Part shown: positions 41,365 to 50,663 of the stretch, one piece after another
How positions within the stretch are numbered: position 1 is the first letter of the stretch
Layout of the letters: every line of letters begins with the position of its first letter
Origin: an uncultured Alphaproteobacteria bacterium
GTDB lineage: Bacteria > Pseudomonadota > Alphaproteobacteria > Rs-D84
Length of the DNA: 64,000 nt
Reading direction: 5' to 3'
Assembly (NCBI GenBank): GCA_949082785.1
Contig: CARVLU010000001.1
Coordinates: 157,455 to 221,454, forward strand
Notes under the pieces: model-generated
What the model saw: only the letters and a program-made list of their open reading frames with translations
Told to the model about the DNA's origin: nothing
Database searches by the model: none
Program-made: the position numbers and the translations under genes

Positions 41365-44220
41365 TTATTTCTTCTTTTTATCAGTAACCAGATACTTTTT
41401 CAAGTATTTCCCCGTCAGTGATTCCGGATTTGCGGCAATATCTTCGGGTGTGCCGGCCGCGATAACGCGTCCGCCCCCGCTGCCCCCGGTCGGCCCCAGG
41501 TCCACAATCCAGTCCGCGGTCTTGATTACTTCCAAATTATGTTCGATGACGATGACCGTGTTGCCCTGTTCCACCAATTCGTGCAGCACCGACAGCAACA
41601 TCTTGATATCTTCGAAATGCAGCCCCGTCGTCGGTTCGTCCAGAATATACAACGTCTGGCCGGTGCCGCGCGCGGCCAATTCCTTGGACAATTTGATGCG
41701 CTGGGCTTCGCCGCCGGACAAATCCAGCGAACTTTGCCCCAGTTTGATGTAATCCAGACCGACACGCTTTAACAATTCCAGTTTGCGCGCAATCTGGGGG
41801 ACGTTCACAAAGAACCGGTACGCTTCGTCCACCGTCATGTTCAACACATCCGCGATGGATTTACCCTTGTATTTTACCGCCAGTGTTTCGTCGTTGTAAC
41901 GCGCGCCATGGCATTTGTCGCATTCGACATACACGTCGGCCAAGAAATTCATTTCAATCTTTATCTGGCCGTCACCCTGACATGCCTCACAGCGGCCGCC
42001 CTTGACATTAAAAGAAAAGCGTCCAGATGTGTATCCGCGGGCCTTGGCTTCGGGCAAACCGGCAAAGAAATCACGGATGTTGGTAAACACCCCCGTGTAT
42101 GTGGCCGGATTACTGCGCGGGGTGCGGCCGATGGGCGACTGGTCAATATCGACCACTTTGTCAATATTTTCCATGCCGCGAATAATGTCGTGGGCGCCGG
42201 TTTCCATTTTGGAATTATACAGCGCACGCATCATCGCCGGGTACAGCGTATCCAGCAACAGCGTTGATTTACCCGACCCCGACACGCCCGTCAAAGCAAT
42301 GAATTTACCCAGCGGGAATTCCACATCAACGTTTTTCAGATTGTTTTCACGCGCGCCCTGGACCGTGATTTTTTGGCCGTTGCCGGCGCGACGTTTTTTT
42401 GGCACGTCAATTTTCTTTTTCCCGGCCAGATATTGCCCCGTCAGGGAATCTTTGTTTTTAATCACCTGGGCGGGGGTGCCGGCCGCAACAATGTTGCCAC
42501 CGCCAACGCCCGCATTGCGCCCGATATCGACCAAGTAATCGGCCGCGCGCATGGCGTCTTCGTCATGTTCAACGACGATGACGGTGTTATCTTTGTCACG
42601 CAACATTTTCAGCGTGTCCAACAATTTGTCATTATCACTTTGGTGCAGACCAATGGACGGTTCGTCCAACACGTACAGCACGCCCGACAGCCCACTGCCG
42701 ATTTGTGATGCCAAACGGATACGTTGCGCTTCGCCCCCGGACAGCGTTCCCGACATACGCGATAACGTTAAATACCCCAGCCCCACGTTCTGTAAAAATT
42801 GCAGACGGCTGGTGATTTCGCGCAAAACAATGCGGGCGATATCGTTGTCTTTTTGTGATAAATGGTTGGGCAAATCGGTGAACCACGCCAATGATTCATC
42901 CACCGCCATATTACACGTATCCATAATGTCCAGACCGTTGATTTTGATACACAGCGCCTGGATATTCAGTCGTTTTCCATGGCACATCGGGCACGGTTTC
43001 TGGGATTGGTATTTTGCCAATTCCGTGCGCATGGATTCGGATTCCGATTCGCGCCAACGGCGTTCCAGGTTTGGAATGACCCCTTCGTACGGTTTTTCAT
43101 AAACAAAACCGTTCCAATTGATTTTGATGGCTTCGTCCCCACTGCCGTACAGTATCAGGTCTTTTTGTTCCTGGGTTAATGTATGCCATGGCTTGGCCAA
43201 CGGAATTTTATATTTTTTGTGCAACGCATCCAACAGATGGTCATACTGGGACAGCATCCCGCCACGCGACCACGGCGCAATCGCCCCATCCAAAATGGAT
43301 TTTGACGGGTCCGGAATCACCAAATCTGGCGACATATTCAATTGCATCCCCAGCCCGTCGCACGCCGTGCATGCCCCCGCCGGCGCATTAAATGAAAACA
43401 GACGGGGTTCAATTTTGGGCACGGTGAACCCACTGACGGGGCACGCATAGTTCTGGGAATACAAAATATCTTCGCCCGTATCCAAACGGCGCACCAAAAC
43501 AGACCCCGGCACCAGACGCAGCGACCCTTCGAATGATGCGTACAGACGGGAATAAAATTCTTCGCGGTCGGAATCCGACACATCGGCGGCCGGCATCGCC
43601 AGACGGTCCACAATCACGAAAATATTGTGTTTTTTATTCTTGTCCAACGGCGGCACCGACGATAAATCGTATAATTCGCCGTCAATAATGGCGCGTTGGT
43701 ACCCCTGTTTGACCAAGAACGCCAATTCCTTGCGATATTCACCCTTGCGGTCACGAATCAGCGGCGCCATGATGTAAATCTTGGTCCCGGCCGGGATTTT
43801 CATGGTCCAATCCACCATTTCGCCAATGGTCTGGGATTTAATTGGCAATCCGGTCACCGGCGAATGCGGCACGCCGATGCGCGCCCACAGCAATCGCAGA
43901 TAATCATAAATTTCAGTCACGGTTCCGACGGTCGAACGCGGATTTTTGGATGTGGTCTTTTGTTCAATGGAAATGGCCGGGGCCAGCCCTTCTATCATAT
44001 CGACATCGGGCTTTTTCTGCATGTCCAAAAACTGGCGCGCATATGATGACAAAGATTCGACATAGCGGCGCTGTCCTTCGGCATAAATGGTGTTAAAGGC
44101 CAGCGACGATTTGCCCGAACCGGACACGCCAGTAAAGACCACCAATTTGTTTTTTGGTATGTCCAGGTCAATGTTTTTAAGATTGTTTTCGCGGGCACCC
44201 CGCACTTTTATCGTATTCAT
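41365..44220 (-). CDS. uvrA: Excinuclease ABC subunit A
   Basis: 951 residues, full length. Damage-recognising ATPase of nucleotide excision repair. Two ABC modules: Walker A GVSGSGKSSLAFNTI (about 31) and GVSGSGKSTLLLDTL (about 635); signatures RMSGTLSGGEAQRI and SLDLSGGEAQRI; zinc modules with CPVSG/CTACDGLG and CEACQGDG/CDKCHG. The C-terminus is Lys-rich. The M-domain gene follows after 26 nt. Confidence 0.97.
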   Translation of the reverse strand: MNTIKVRGARENNLKNIDLDIPKNKLVVFTGVSGSGKSSLAFNTIYAEGQRRYVESLSSYARQFLDMQKKPDVDMIEGLAPAISIEQKTTSKNPRSTVGTVTEIYDYLRLLWARIGVPHSPVTGLPIKSQTIGEMVDWTMKIPAGTKIYIMAPLIRDRKGEYRKELAFLVKQGYQRAIIDGELYDLSSVPPLDKNKKHNIFVIVDRLAMPAADVSDSDREEFYSRLYASFEGSLRLVPGSVLVRRLDTGEDILYSQNYACPVSGFTVPKIEPRLFSFNAPAGACTACDGLGMQLNMSPDLVIPDPSKSILDGAIAPWSRGGMLSQYDHLLDALHKKYKIPLAKPWHTLTQEQKDLILYGSGDEAIKINWNGFVYEKPYEGVIPNLERRWRESESESMRTELAKYQSQKPCPMCHGKRLNIQALCIKINGLDIMDTCNMAVDESLAWFTDLPNHLSQKDNDIARIVLREITSRLQFLQNVGLGYLTLSRMSGTLSGGEAQRIRLASQIGSGLSGVLYVLDEPSIGLHQSDNDKLLDTLKMLRDKDNTVIVVEHDEDAMRAADYLVDIGRNAGVGGGNIVAAGTPAQVIKNKDSLTGQYLAGKKKIDVPKKRRAGNGQKITVQGARENNLKNVDVEFPLGKFIALTGVSGSGKSTLLLDTLYPAMMRALYNSKMETGAHDIIRGMENIDKVVDIDQSPIGRTPRSNPATYTGVFTNIRDFFAGLPEAKARGYTSGRFSFNVKGGRCEACQGDGQIKIEMNFLADVYVECDKCHGARYNDETLAVKYKGKSIADVLNMTVDEAYRFFVNVPQIARKLELLKRVGLDYIKLGQSSLDLSGGEAQRIKLSKELAARGTGQTLYILDEPTTGLHFEDIKMLLSVLHELVEQGNTVIVIEHNLEVIKTADWIVDLGPTGGSGGGRVIAAGTPEDIAANPESLTGKYLKKYLVTDKKKK

Positions 44221-44257
44221 GCTTCTTAATATAGGGCAAAAAATGATAATTTCAATA

Positions 44258-44284
44258 CAAAAAGGGCGAAATTTCTTTCGCCCT
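44258..44284 (-). terminator. Terminator after the RodZ-like gene
   Basis: AGGGCGAAA-tttc-TTTCGCCCT with TTTTTG on the minus strand. Confidence 0.8.
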
Positions 44285-44306
44285 GGACCCTGTAAAATTC
44301 GGGAAT

Positions 44307-45140
44307 TTATTCCGCGTTTGCCGCGCCCGCCATCAGGCTGTCGGGGGCCATGGAAATCCCGGATTTGCGGGTATGGTCCGCACCCAATTTCGGGGCCATT
44401 TTCCCATCAACCCAGACGTCAATTCCGCCGGCGTTGCCAAATGTCCCCTTGTACTTGTCCCCGGCGGGCACATAATAGATGTCACCCGGGACCAAAACGC
44501 GGCTGAACACGGTGTTGCCGCGCCCATCTTCGATTTTAACCCAGGATTCCTGGGCGGCCTGTAAAATAACATCGGCATTTTCGCGATTTTCGGTGCCAAA
44601 GCGTTCACGTACCGCCTGTTTAAAGGCCGGGTCCGCCACCGCAACCACCGGCGCGGGCGCAACCACCGGCGCGGCCGTATCAGCCGCCGGGCGCAACGCC
44701 AACGTCAATCCAACAATCAAAATCACCAACGCGACCAAACCCGCCACAAACCAAATCCAATTTTTACGCACAAACTGGGCCGCGCGGGCGAAAAATCCGG
44801 CCCGCAAACGCTTGGCCCCCGCCGCCGCACAACCAGCCGCATCTTCGGCGCCATCACCGGCCGCCACCTGGCATTCGGGCAACAATCCCATTTCGCGTTT
44901 AATCTTGGTCACGATTTCTTCGGGATCCAGCCCCAGTTCCATCGCATAATTGCGGGCAAAACCCAACACATAAACCAATTCCGGAATTTGATGATAATTA
45001 CCGCTTTCCAACGCTTCTAAGAATTCTTCGCGGATACATAACTGTTTGGCAATAGTCGGAATTTCACGCTTGCGCCGGCCAGTTGTGCGCGCATTGCGCA
45101 ACATTTCCGCCGCGGTCATTTCTACATTGTTTTCATTCAT
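44307..45140 (-). CDS. RodZ-like membrane protein with cytoplasmic HTH
   Basis: 277 residues from the ATG at 45138-45140 (AAGGA nine bases upstream; an ATG two codons earlier is too close). Residues about 8-80 form the RodZ-type HTH (AEMLRNARTTGRRKREIPTI, IPELVYVLGFARNYA). One membrane helix about 130-150, then a periplasmic DUF4115-type domain (ESWVKIEDGRGNTVFSRVL). RodZ anchors MreB for rod shape. ispG, its frequent neighbour, is absent. Confidence 0.85.
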   Translation of the reverse strand: MNENNVEMTAAEMLRNARTTGRRKREIPTIAKQLCIREEFLEALESGNYHQIPELVYVLGFARNYAMELGLDPEEIVTKIKREMGLLPECQVAAGDGAEDAAGCAAAGAKRLRAGFFARAAQFVRKNWIWFVAGLVALVILIVGLTLALRPAADTAAPVVAPAPVVAVADPAFKQAVRERFGTENRENADVILQAAQESWVKIEDGRGNTVFSRVLVPGDIYYVPAGDKYKGTFGNAGGIDVWVDGKMAPKLGADHTRKSGISMAPDSLMAGAANAE

Positions 45141-45188
45141 TTTCATCCATCCTTGGCAATAATAATCGTGATTTTATGATAGAATCTA

Positions 45189-46112
45189 TTATCCGTCAAC
45201 GCAACCCCAAAATTCAGCAATTGCCGCACGTAATTCATTTTCATCTGTTATTTGGTTGACGCGAATACGAAATTCGGTCGAATTTTTCAGCCCCGCTGAA
45301 TACCACGCGGCATGCTTCCGGAACAGTGGCACGCCGTTTCTGGCCCCGTAATAGTCCAAAACCAAATCCAAATGCCGCAAAACCACATTCCCGATATTTT
45401 CGGGCGCCGCAATCCCATCCGCCAATTGGCCCAAAATCCATGGCCGTCCCAACAATCCGCGCCCGACCATCGCCCCGTCATATCCCAATGCGCGCACCCG
45501 CGCAACATCCGCGGCCGTGCAAATATCACCATTGGCAATAATGGGGATGGGCGTTTGGGGTTTGACCGGCAATTCGGCGGCCCCCACATACAATTGCGCC
45601 CGTGTGCGCCCATGCAGCGCCGCAAATGACGCCCCATTGTCGGCCGCAATCCGGATTAAATCCATCCAATCGCAATGGTCCGCGTCCCACCCCAGACGTG
45701 TCTTTATCGATACCGGAATTTGCACCGCGCGCACCACGGCCCCAATAATACGCCCCGCCAACGCATGGTCACGCATTAAAAACGCACCGGCGCCGGCGCG
45801 CGTCGCCACCTTGGGCACGGGACAGCCCATGTTAATATCAATCCATTTGGCGCCGTTGTCCTGTAAAATTTTGGCGGCATCGGCCATTAAATCCGCATCC
45901 GCGCCAAAGATTTGGGCGCCGACGGGCCCTTCGTCCGTGTAAACATCAAAATTGCGCAGACATCCCCGATGCCGCCCCACCAACGAATGACACGATATCA
46001 TTTCCGTGACCAAGGGGGCGTTTGGGGCAAATTCGCGCATTAAGCGCCGAAACGGCCGGTCTGTAATCCCAGCCAATGGCGCTGCAAAAATTTGATTATG
46101 AATGTCGAACAT
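45189..46112 (-). CDS. dus: tRNA-dihydrouridine synthase
   Basis: 307 residues from the ATG at 46110-46112, which begins FDIHNQIFAAPLAGITDRPF; a longer upstream reading overlaps the divergent ftsB-like gene and is rejected. FMN enzyme that reduces uridines in tRNA. Catalytic Cys in INMGCPVPKVATRAGAGAFL, FMN/phosphate motifs SIKTRLGWD, ANGDICTAADV, GAMVGRGLLGRPW. Fits the DusA/DusB group; I do not assign the subtype. Confidence 0.93.
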   Translation of the reverse strand: MFDIHNQIFAAPLAGITDRPFRRLMREFAPNAPLVTEMISCHSLVGRHRGCLRNFDVYTDEGPVGAQIFGADADLMADAAKILQDNGAKWIDINMGCPVPKVATRAGAGAFLMRDHALAGRIIGAVVRAVQIPVSIKTRLGWDADHCDWMDLIRIAADNGASFAALHGRTRAQLYVGAAELPVKPQTPIPIIANGDICTAADVARVRALGYDGAMVGRGLLGRPWILGQLADGIAAPENIGNVVLRHLDLVLDYYGARNGVPLFRKHAAWYSAGLKNSTEFRIRVNQITDENELRAAIAEFWGCVDG

Positions 46113-46131
46113 TTGTGTTATAATGCCACCG

Positions 46132-46458
46132 ATGATGGAAAAAATCAAAAATTTCTTTGGCTTTATCGCACGCGCGTGGCGCGGCGGCATCCGGGGCAAG
46201 GCGGGCGTTTTATGTGCCATCTTTGCGGCGTTTATGTTCGTGCGGATTTTCTGGGGCGATGTTAACGTCCAGAAATTTATCGTCAATATTTGGCGTCTGA
46301 ACGCGGAACAGGAACAGCTGGCCGCGGAACAGGCGAAATTAAAAACCCTGAAAACACATATTGAATTGTTACAGGGTTATTCGGCGGACTATGTCGAAGA
46401 ATTGGGTTTAAAATACCTGAACATTGGCGACCCACAGGCAAAAATCCTGAAAATCTAG
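46132..46458 (+). CDS. FtsB/DivIC-like septum protein
   Basis: About 108 residues. Two adjacent ATGs (46132, 46135). Basic cytoplasmic N-terminus, one membrane helix (about 26-42), a coiled coil (about 53-78, QEQLAAEQAKLKTLKTHI), then YVEELGLKYLNIGDPQAKIL, the typical FtsB/DivIC end. Part of the FtsQLB divisome bridge. The start is 19 nt from the divergent dus start; there is no Shine-Dalgarno, and a TATAAT at 46119-46124 would start transcription about at the ATG, so a leaderless mRNA is possible. Confidence 0.8.
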   Translation: MMEKIKNFFGFIARAWRGGIRGKAGVLCAIFAAFMFVRIFWGDVNVQKFIVNIWRLNAEQEQLAAEQAKLKTLKTHIELLQGYSADYVEELGLKYLNIGDPQAKILKI

Positions 46459-46925
46459 TTCAAATATACAATCACCGCATTCAGATACAGCGCGAACAGC
46501 GTCCAAATCACATACGGCCACACCAGATAGCCGGCAACCCGGTCAATGCGCCGAAACACGCGCATCATCCAGATGGCCACGGCCAGCAAGACCGCACAAA
46601 TCACCAAACTGACATCCGCCAGATGCAGGCCAAAGAACGCGTATGTCCACCCGGCGTTTAAAATCATATGCACCCCGAACAAGGCATATGCCCGCCCGCG
46701 CCGCCCCCCGCGCGGGGCGCGAATAATCCGGTACAGCGCCACCCCCAACAGGAAATACAGCACCGTCCAAACAACAACAAACACAATGCCGTTGGGTGTC
46801 AACGACGAATGGCGCAGATTATCGTACCAGCATCCGTTTTCACCGGTCACCGGAAACAGCGCCGATGTCGCCCCCGGCAGATAAGACAAAAACATCGCCC
46901 AAATAAATGTAAAAAACTTCTTCAT
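46455..46925 (-). CDS. tspO: TspO/MBR family membrane protein
   Basis: 156 residues from the ATG at 46923-46925 (AAAGGA upstream). Five membrane helices. Signature residues include SSLTPNGIVFVVVWTVLYFL, GWTYAFFGLH and a final VWPYVIWTLFALYLN. Binds porphyrins and related tetrapyrroles; in alphaproteobacteria it affects oxygen and stress responses. The 3' end overlaps the ftsB-like gene by 4 nt, convergently. Confidence 0.9.
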   Translation of the reverse strand: MKKFFTFIWAMFLSYLPGATSALFPVTGENGCWYDNLRHSSLTPNGIVFVVVWTVLYFLLGVALYRIIRAPRGGRRGRAYALFGVHMILNAGWTYAFFGLHLADVSLVICAVLLAVAIWMMRVFRRIDRVAGYLVWPYVIWTLFALYLNAVIVYLN

Positions 46926-47086
46926 CGATAAAATCCTTTGCCCAATTATAGCGCATGGGACAAAAAAACGGCATAGGAACAATTTGCCAACCCGGCCCCA
47001 CCCGCCTGGAACCAGGCCGGCCGATTGGATTATTTTCTGTGGGGACTTGAAAATAATATAAATCTGTTGTAACATTGCCCCTGTAT

Positions 47087-47163
47087 GCGCCCATAGCTCA
47101 GCTGGATAGAGCATCGGATTTCTAATCCGCAGGTCGCAGGTTCGAATCCTGCTGGGCGCGCCA
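47087..47163 (+). tRNA. tRNA-Arg (TCT)
   Basis: 77 nt with encoded CCA. Acceptor GCGCCCA pairs with TGGGCGC; D-arm AGCTCAGCTGGATAGAGC; anticodon arm with loop TTTCTAA (anticodon TCT, reads AGA/AGG); T-arm GCAGGTTCGAATCCTGC. Followed by tandem repeats that copy its last bases. Confidence 0.96.
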
Positions 47164-47498
47164 TAAATTTAAATCGGCCACCGGCCGGTTTTAATTTATG
47201 ATGGGTGGCCCAGGATTTGAACCGTCACAGGTTCGACAATTCGTCGGCAAGAACAAGCAACGCGACGTTCGCGCCGTTACGAATGACCCGACGGCATCGT
47301 CAGATGCCCAGGGAATCCTGCTGGGCGTGCCATAAATTCAAACCGGCCATCGGTCGGTTTTAATTTATGATGGGTGGCCCAGGATTTGAACCGTCACAGG
47401 TTCGACAATTCGTCGGCAAGAACAAGCAACGCGACGTTCGCGCCGTTACGAATGACCCGACGGCATCGTCAGATGCCCAGGGAATCCTGCTGGGCGCG
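47161..47498 (+). repeat. Two tandem 169-bp repeats copying the tRNA-Arg 3' end
   Basis: Units at 47161-47329 and 47330-47498 are nearly identical, and a third copy breaks off after ccataaattcaa at 47499. Each unit ends in ggaatcctgctgggcg plus tg or cg, matching the last 18 bases before CCA of the tRNA, and the next unit starts with the CCA. Each unit also ends in a GCCCAG/CTGGGC hairpin, and near its start carries a ggatttgaacc stretch that looks like the end of another tRNA in reverse. No gene inside. Likely grown by serial duplication or integration at the tRNA. Confidence 0.85.
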
Positions 47499-47508
47499 CC
47501 ATAAATTC

Positions 47509-47536
47509 AAACGCCGCGAAACGCGGCGTTTATTTT
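47509..47536. terminator. Bidirectional terminator
   Basis: AAACGCCGCG-aa-ACGCGGCGTTT type stem with flanking A and T stretches, just beyond the tandem repeats and the stop of the HdeD-like gene. Confidence 0.75.
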
Positions 47537-47542
47537 GGGCAA

Positions 47543-48130
47543 TTAATCGGCCACATAACGCTTCATCCGGCGCAATTCCAAATACATGTAAATATCCGCC
47601 AACGCATACAGCAACAAAGATATCGCCAGATAATAAACCATTGTCACCGCGCCAACCGCCGGGAACACCAAAATCATCACGGCAATCGCCACCAGGATAA
47701 CCGACACAATCAGGCTGAAAATATAATGTCCGAAACGGGCGCGCGCCATATTGATGGAAAAGACCAGCGCCTGGATGGCCTTGGCCAGGAATAAAATTGC
47801 GAACATGTACACAATGCTGAACGGAAACACGCAAAACAGCACCCCAATCAGCACGTTCAGCAACCCGAACGTAATATCCAGCCCACGGCTGGTCCCCGGC
47901 CGACCGTCGCCCGCCAATCCCACAATCGTGCGATATGCCCCGAATGCGGCCAAAATAATCCCGATGACAAACATCACCGTCGCCAAAAACCACAGCGGTT
48001 TTATAAACATCAACACCCCGATTGCCGCAAACAGGACCGCTTCGCATAACAACAGGGTCGTGCTGCGACTGTACAGGCGTCGCACATATTGGGCGATTGG
48101 ATTATTCATTGCGCGTGATTTGGTTGCCAT
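47543..48130 (-). CDS. HdeD/DUF308-type membrane protein
   Basis: 195 residues, six hydrophobic helices in three pairs (about 26-48, 50-68, 85-105, 108-128, 138-158, 160-180). The pattern of repeated short helical hairpins and the RGLDITFGLLNVLIGVLFC segment fit the HdeD/DUF308 family, linked in E. coli to acid resistance. AAAGGA precedes the ATG. Monocistronic. Confidence 0.8.
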   Translation of the reverse strand: MATKSRAMNNPIAQYVRRLYSRSTTLLLCEAVLFAAIGVLMFIKPLWFLATVMFVIGIILAAFGAYRTIVGLAGDGRPGTSRGLDITFGLLNVLIGVLFCVFPFSIVYMFAILFLAKAIQALVFSINMARARFGHYIFSLIVSVILVAIAVMILVFPAVGAVTMVYYLAISLLLYALADIYMYLELRRMKRYVAD

Positions 48131-48256
48131 AATAAAATCCTTTGGTTATTTTATATGTTCATTGTATCACGAACGCCGTTTTTACGCAACCGCACGCCCA
48201 TGGGTATTTATTCCCGACCGCGTTTTTTGAAATAATCGTGCGCGCCCGTAATGATG

Positions 48257-49546
48257 TTAATGATCATCAGTATCAACCCCGACCTGTATCCCCAGATTAT
48301 CTGGATTTAATTTTCCCACCGCGGACAGCACCGCAAAGAAAGCCGATATTTGATTATGCTGTGCCCGGACCAGCGCAACACGCGAATTCAGCAATTCTTG
48401 TTGTGCGTTCAATACGTCCAAGACCGTACGGCGGCCGCGCTGTTGTTCTTCGCGGATACCGTCCAGCGCCATCTGGTTCGCATCAATACTGCTGCGGGCG
48501 GCGGAAATGGCCACAGCCTGGGCATCATAAACATTCCATGCCTGGTACAGATTTTCAACCACCACGCGCCGGGCGTTAATAATTTGTTCCTGGATGCCGG
48601 CGACGGTGTGGCGGACCTTGTCTGCGCTGGCGAATGCCGTGCCGCGGTCATACAGCGGCATTTTTAAATACACGCCAACCCGGCTGTCGCGCACCCGGTC
48701 CAAGACGGGCAAATCTTCGAATTGTAACACCGACGCCCGCACATCCACCGACGGCAGAATTGTTTTATACGCCGCCGTGATGTTTTCGCGTGCCGCCGCT
48801 TCCTGGGCGTTCAGTGCAACAATACTGGGGTGGTTTTTAATGGCGTATTCTTCGGCCCCGGCGGCGGATTCCGGGAACAGATGCCGCATTTTATCCAAAT
48901 CGATATCGGGATACGTGTCCAGAACGCTGCCATATATCCGGCGGAACGTTTCCAGACTGTTGTCATATCCGGCGGTGGCTTCGGCCAGTTGATATTTGGC
49001 CCCCTGTAACCGGGCGGACGCCTGGGCCACGTCGGTCCGGGTCAGTGTCCCCACATTTTCGCGCGCCACACACAAATCATAGTATTCCTGTAACACGCGT
49101 TGGTTGTTTTTGTTTAATTTCAAGACTTCGGCCGCGTTCAGCACATTGATATACGCATTGATGGCGGCCATAAAGACATCCTGTTGCGTGGCGTATAATA
49201 CCGCTTCTTGGGCGGCCAGCATGCTTTTGGCGGCCTTTATCTGGGCCAGGATGGAAAATCCCTGGAAAATGTTTTGTTGGGCTTCGATGCCAATCTGGGT
49301 CGGTTCATAATCGAAAGTTTCCGCCCCGATTTTCGTGCGCGAAAACCCGGTCCCGGCCGACGCCCCGACATAGGGTCGCGTTCCCGTCCGCGCCAGGCTT
49401 AAATCCGAACGCGCCGCCGATACCGCCGCCCGTTGGCGGGCGATGACCGGATTGGTGTCGTAAACCGTCTGTAACGCGCCATACATATCTGCATGCGCGC
49501 CACCGCACATCATCATTATTACAACGAAAATTAAACTGCGCTTCAT
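48257..49546 (-). CDS. TolC-family outer-membrane channel
   Basis: 429 residues. Signal peptide 1-19 (GGAHA-D). Two repeated halves typical of TolC: AQQNIFQGFSILAQIKAAK near residue 90 and LKMPLYDRGTAFASADKVRH near residue 290, with coiled-coil stretches between and VLDVLNAQQELLNSRVALVRA near the end. Forms the outer-membrane tunnel of the exporter encoded just upstream in the same operon (19-nt gap). Confidence 0.93.
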   Translation of the reverse strand: MKRSLIFVVIMMMCGGAHADMYGALQTVYDTNPVIARQRAAVSAARSDLSLARTGTRPYVGASAGTGFSRTKIGAETFDYEPTQIGIEAQQNIFQGFSILAQIKAAKSMLAAQEAVLYATQQDVFMAAINAYINVLNAAEVLKLNKNNQRVLQEYYDLCVARENVGTLTRTDVAQASARLQGAKYQLAEATAGYDNSLETFRRIYGSVLDTYPDIDLDKMRHLFPESAAGAEEYAIKNHPSIVALNAQEAAARENITAAYKTILPSVDVRASVLQFEDLPVLDRVRDSRVGVYLKMPLYDRGTAFASADKVRHTVAGIQEQIINARRVVVENLYQAWNVYDAQAVAISAARSSIDANQMALDGIREEQQRGRRTVLDVLNAQQELLNSRVALVRAQHNQISAFFAVLSAVGKLNPDNLGIQVGVDTDDH

Positions 49547-49565
49547 GGATAAATCCCCCCTTTTG

Positions 49566-50663
49566 CTATAACGTAGTTTTGAACCGCCCGATGGCCCAAA
49601 CCCAAATCACCGCCCCCGCCGCCAGCATGGCCGCCGCATGACGGGCAAAATAAGACCAATCGGGCCCCTTTAAAATAATACTGCGGACCAGATATGAATA
49701 ATGGCTCAGCGGGTTGACATGGCTGATGACCTGTAACGCGCGGGGCATGTTTTCGGTCGGTATAATCGCCCCCGACAGCATCAGTGCCAAAAACGCCACG
49801 ATAACAATGCCCAACATGGCCTGTTGCTGGGTCTTGGTATATGTCGATAACCACACCGCAATGGCGCACCCGGGCACACAGAACGCTAAAAATGCCAGCC
49901 CCAACATTAACCCAGACCCCACAAACGGTACACCGAACATCCACACCCCAATCAGCATCAGCGCAATCATAATCACCAGCGACAACACAACATATGGTAC
50001 AACTTTGCCCAAAATAATATCATATTTAGATATCGGCGCCGCAATCAGGGTTTCCATCGTGCCCATTTCTTTTTCTTTTGTAATGGCGATGGTTATCATC
50101 ATCATTAATGATATAAAGATTAAAATCGCGACCAGCGACGGCACCATAAAGAACTTAGTATTCAATTCCGGATTAAACAGGACGCGGACATCGAAACGAA
50201 TGGGGGGCGTGGGCGCGGCGTGCGTGATGTCGGTCAATGCGCGCATAACGACCCCTTGTAAATAGGCTTCGATATTCTGGGCCTTTAAAATATTAATCGA
50301 ATCCACCAGGATTTGGATTTCGCCGTCCCCCCGCACCAGTGCGCGCGTCAATCCCCCGTCGGGCGCAATCAGCGCCACATCCGCCCGCCCCGACTGCACC
50401 GCGTCCATGGGCGCCATATTGGCGGGCACATCTGCCGGCACGAACCAGCCCGATCCCAACGCCCGGTCATAAATACGTTCCATGACGGTGTCGTTTGGTG
50501 CGCTGGCCACCACCAGGCGCAGGTTGTTTGCCTGCATCGTGATGGCCGCGGCCAATATAATCATTTCGACCAGCGGCATAATCATAATCGCCACGAACAA
50601 CACCGGGTCGCGCAACAGTGAAAAGACTTCTTTTTTAAAAAATCCGCGCAGCGTCTGCATCAT
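49566..50663 (-). CDS. ABC-2 type permease, second subunit
   Basis: 365 residues, start chosen at 50661-50663 where ATGATG overlaps the upstream stop. One N-terminal helix, a large periplasmic domain (about 45-170), then five helices with KEKEMGTMETLIAAPISKYD and SGAIIPTENMPRALQVISHVNPLSHY, the YbhR/YhhJ signature. Forms the membrane channel with its neighbour (50660-51784). Confidence 0.92.
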   Translation of the reverse strand: MMQTLRGFFKKEVFSLLRDPVLFVAIMIMPLVEMIILAAAITMQANNLRLVVASAPNDTVMERIYDRALGSGWFVPADVPANMAPMDAVQSGRADVALIAPDGGLTRALVRGDGEIQILVDSINILKAQNIEAYLQGVVMRALTDITHAAPTPPIRFDVRVLFNPELNTKFFMVPSLVAILIFISLMMMITIAITKEKEMGTMETLIAAPISKYDIILGKVVPYVVLSLVIMIALMLIGVWMFGVPFVGSGLMLGLAFLAFCVPGCAIAVWLSTYTKTQQQAMLGIVIVAFLALMLSGAIIPTENMPRALQVISHVNPLSHYSYLVRSIILKGPDWSYFARHAAAMLAAGAVIWVWAIGRFKTTL

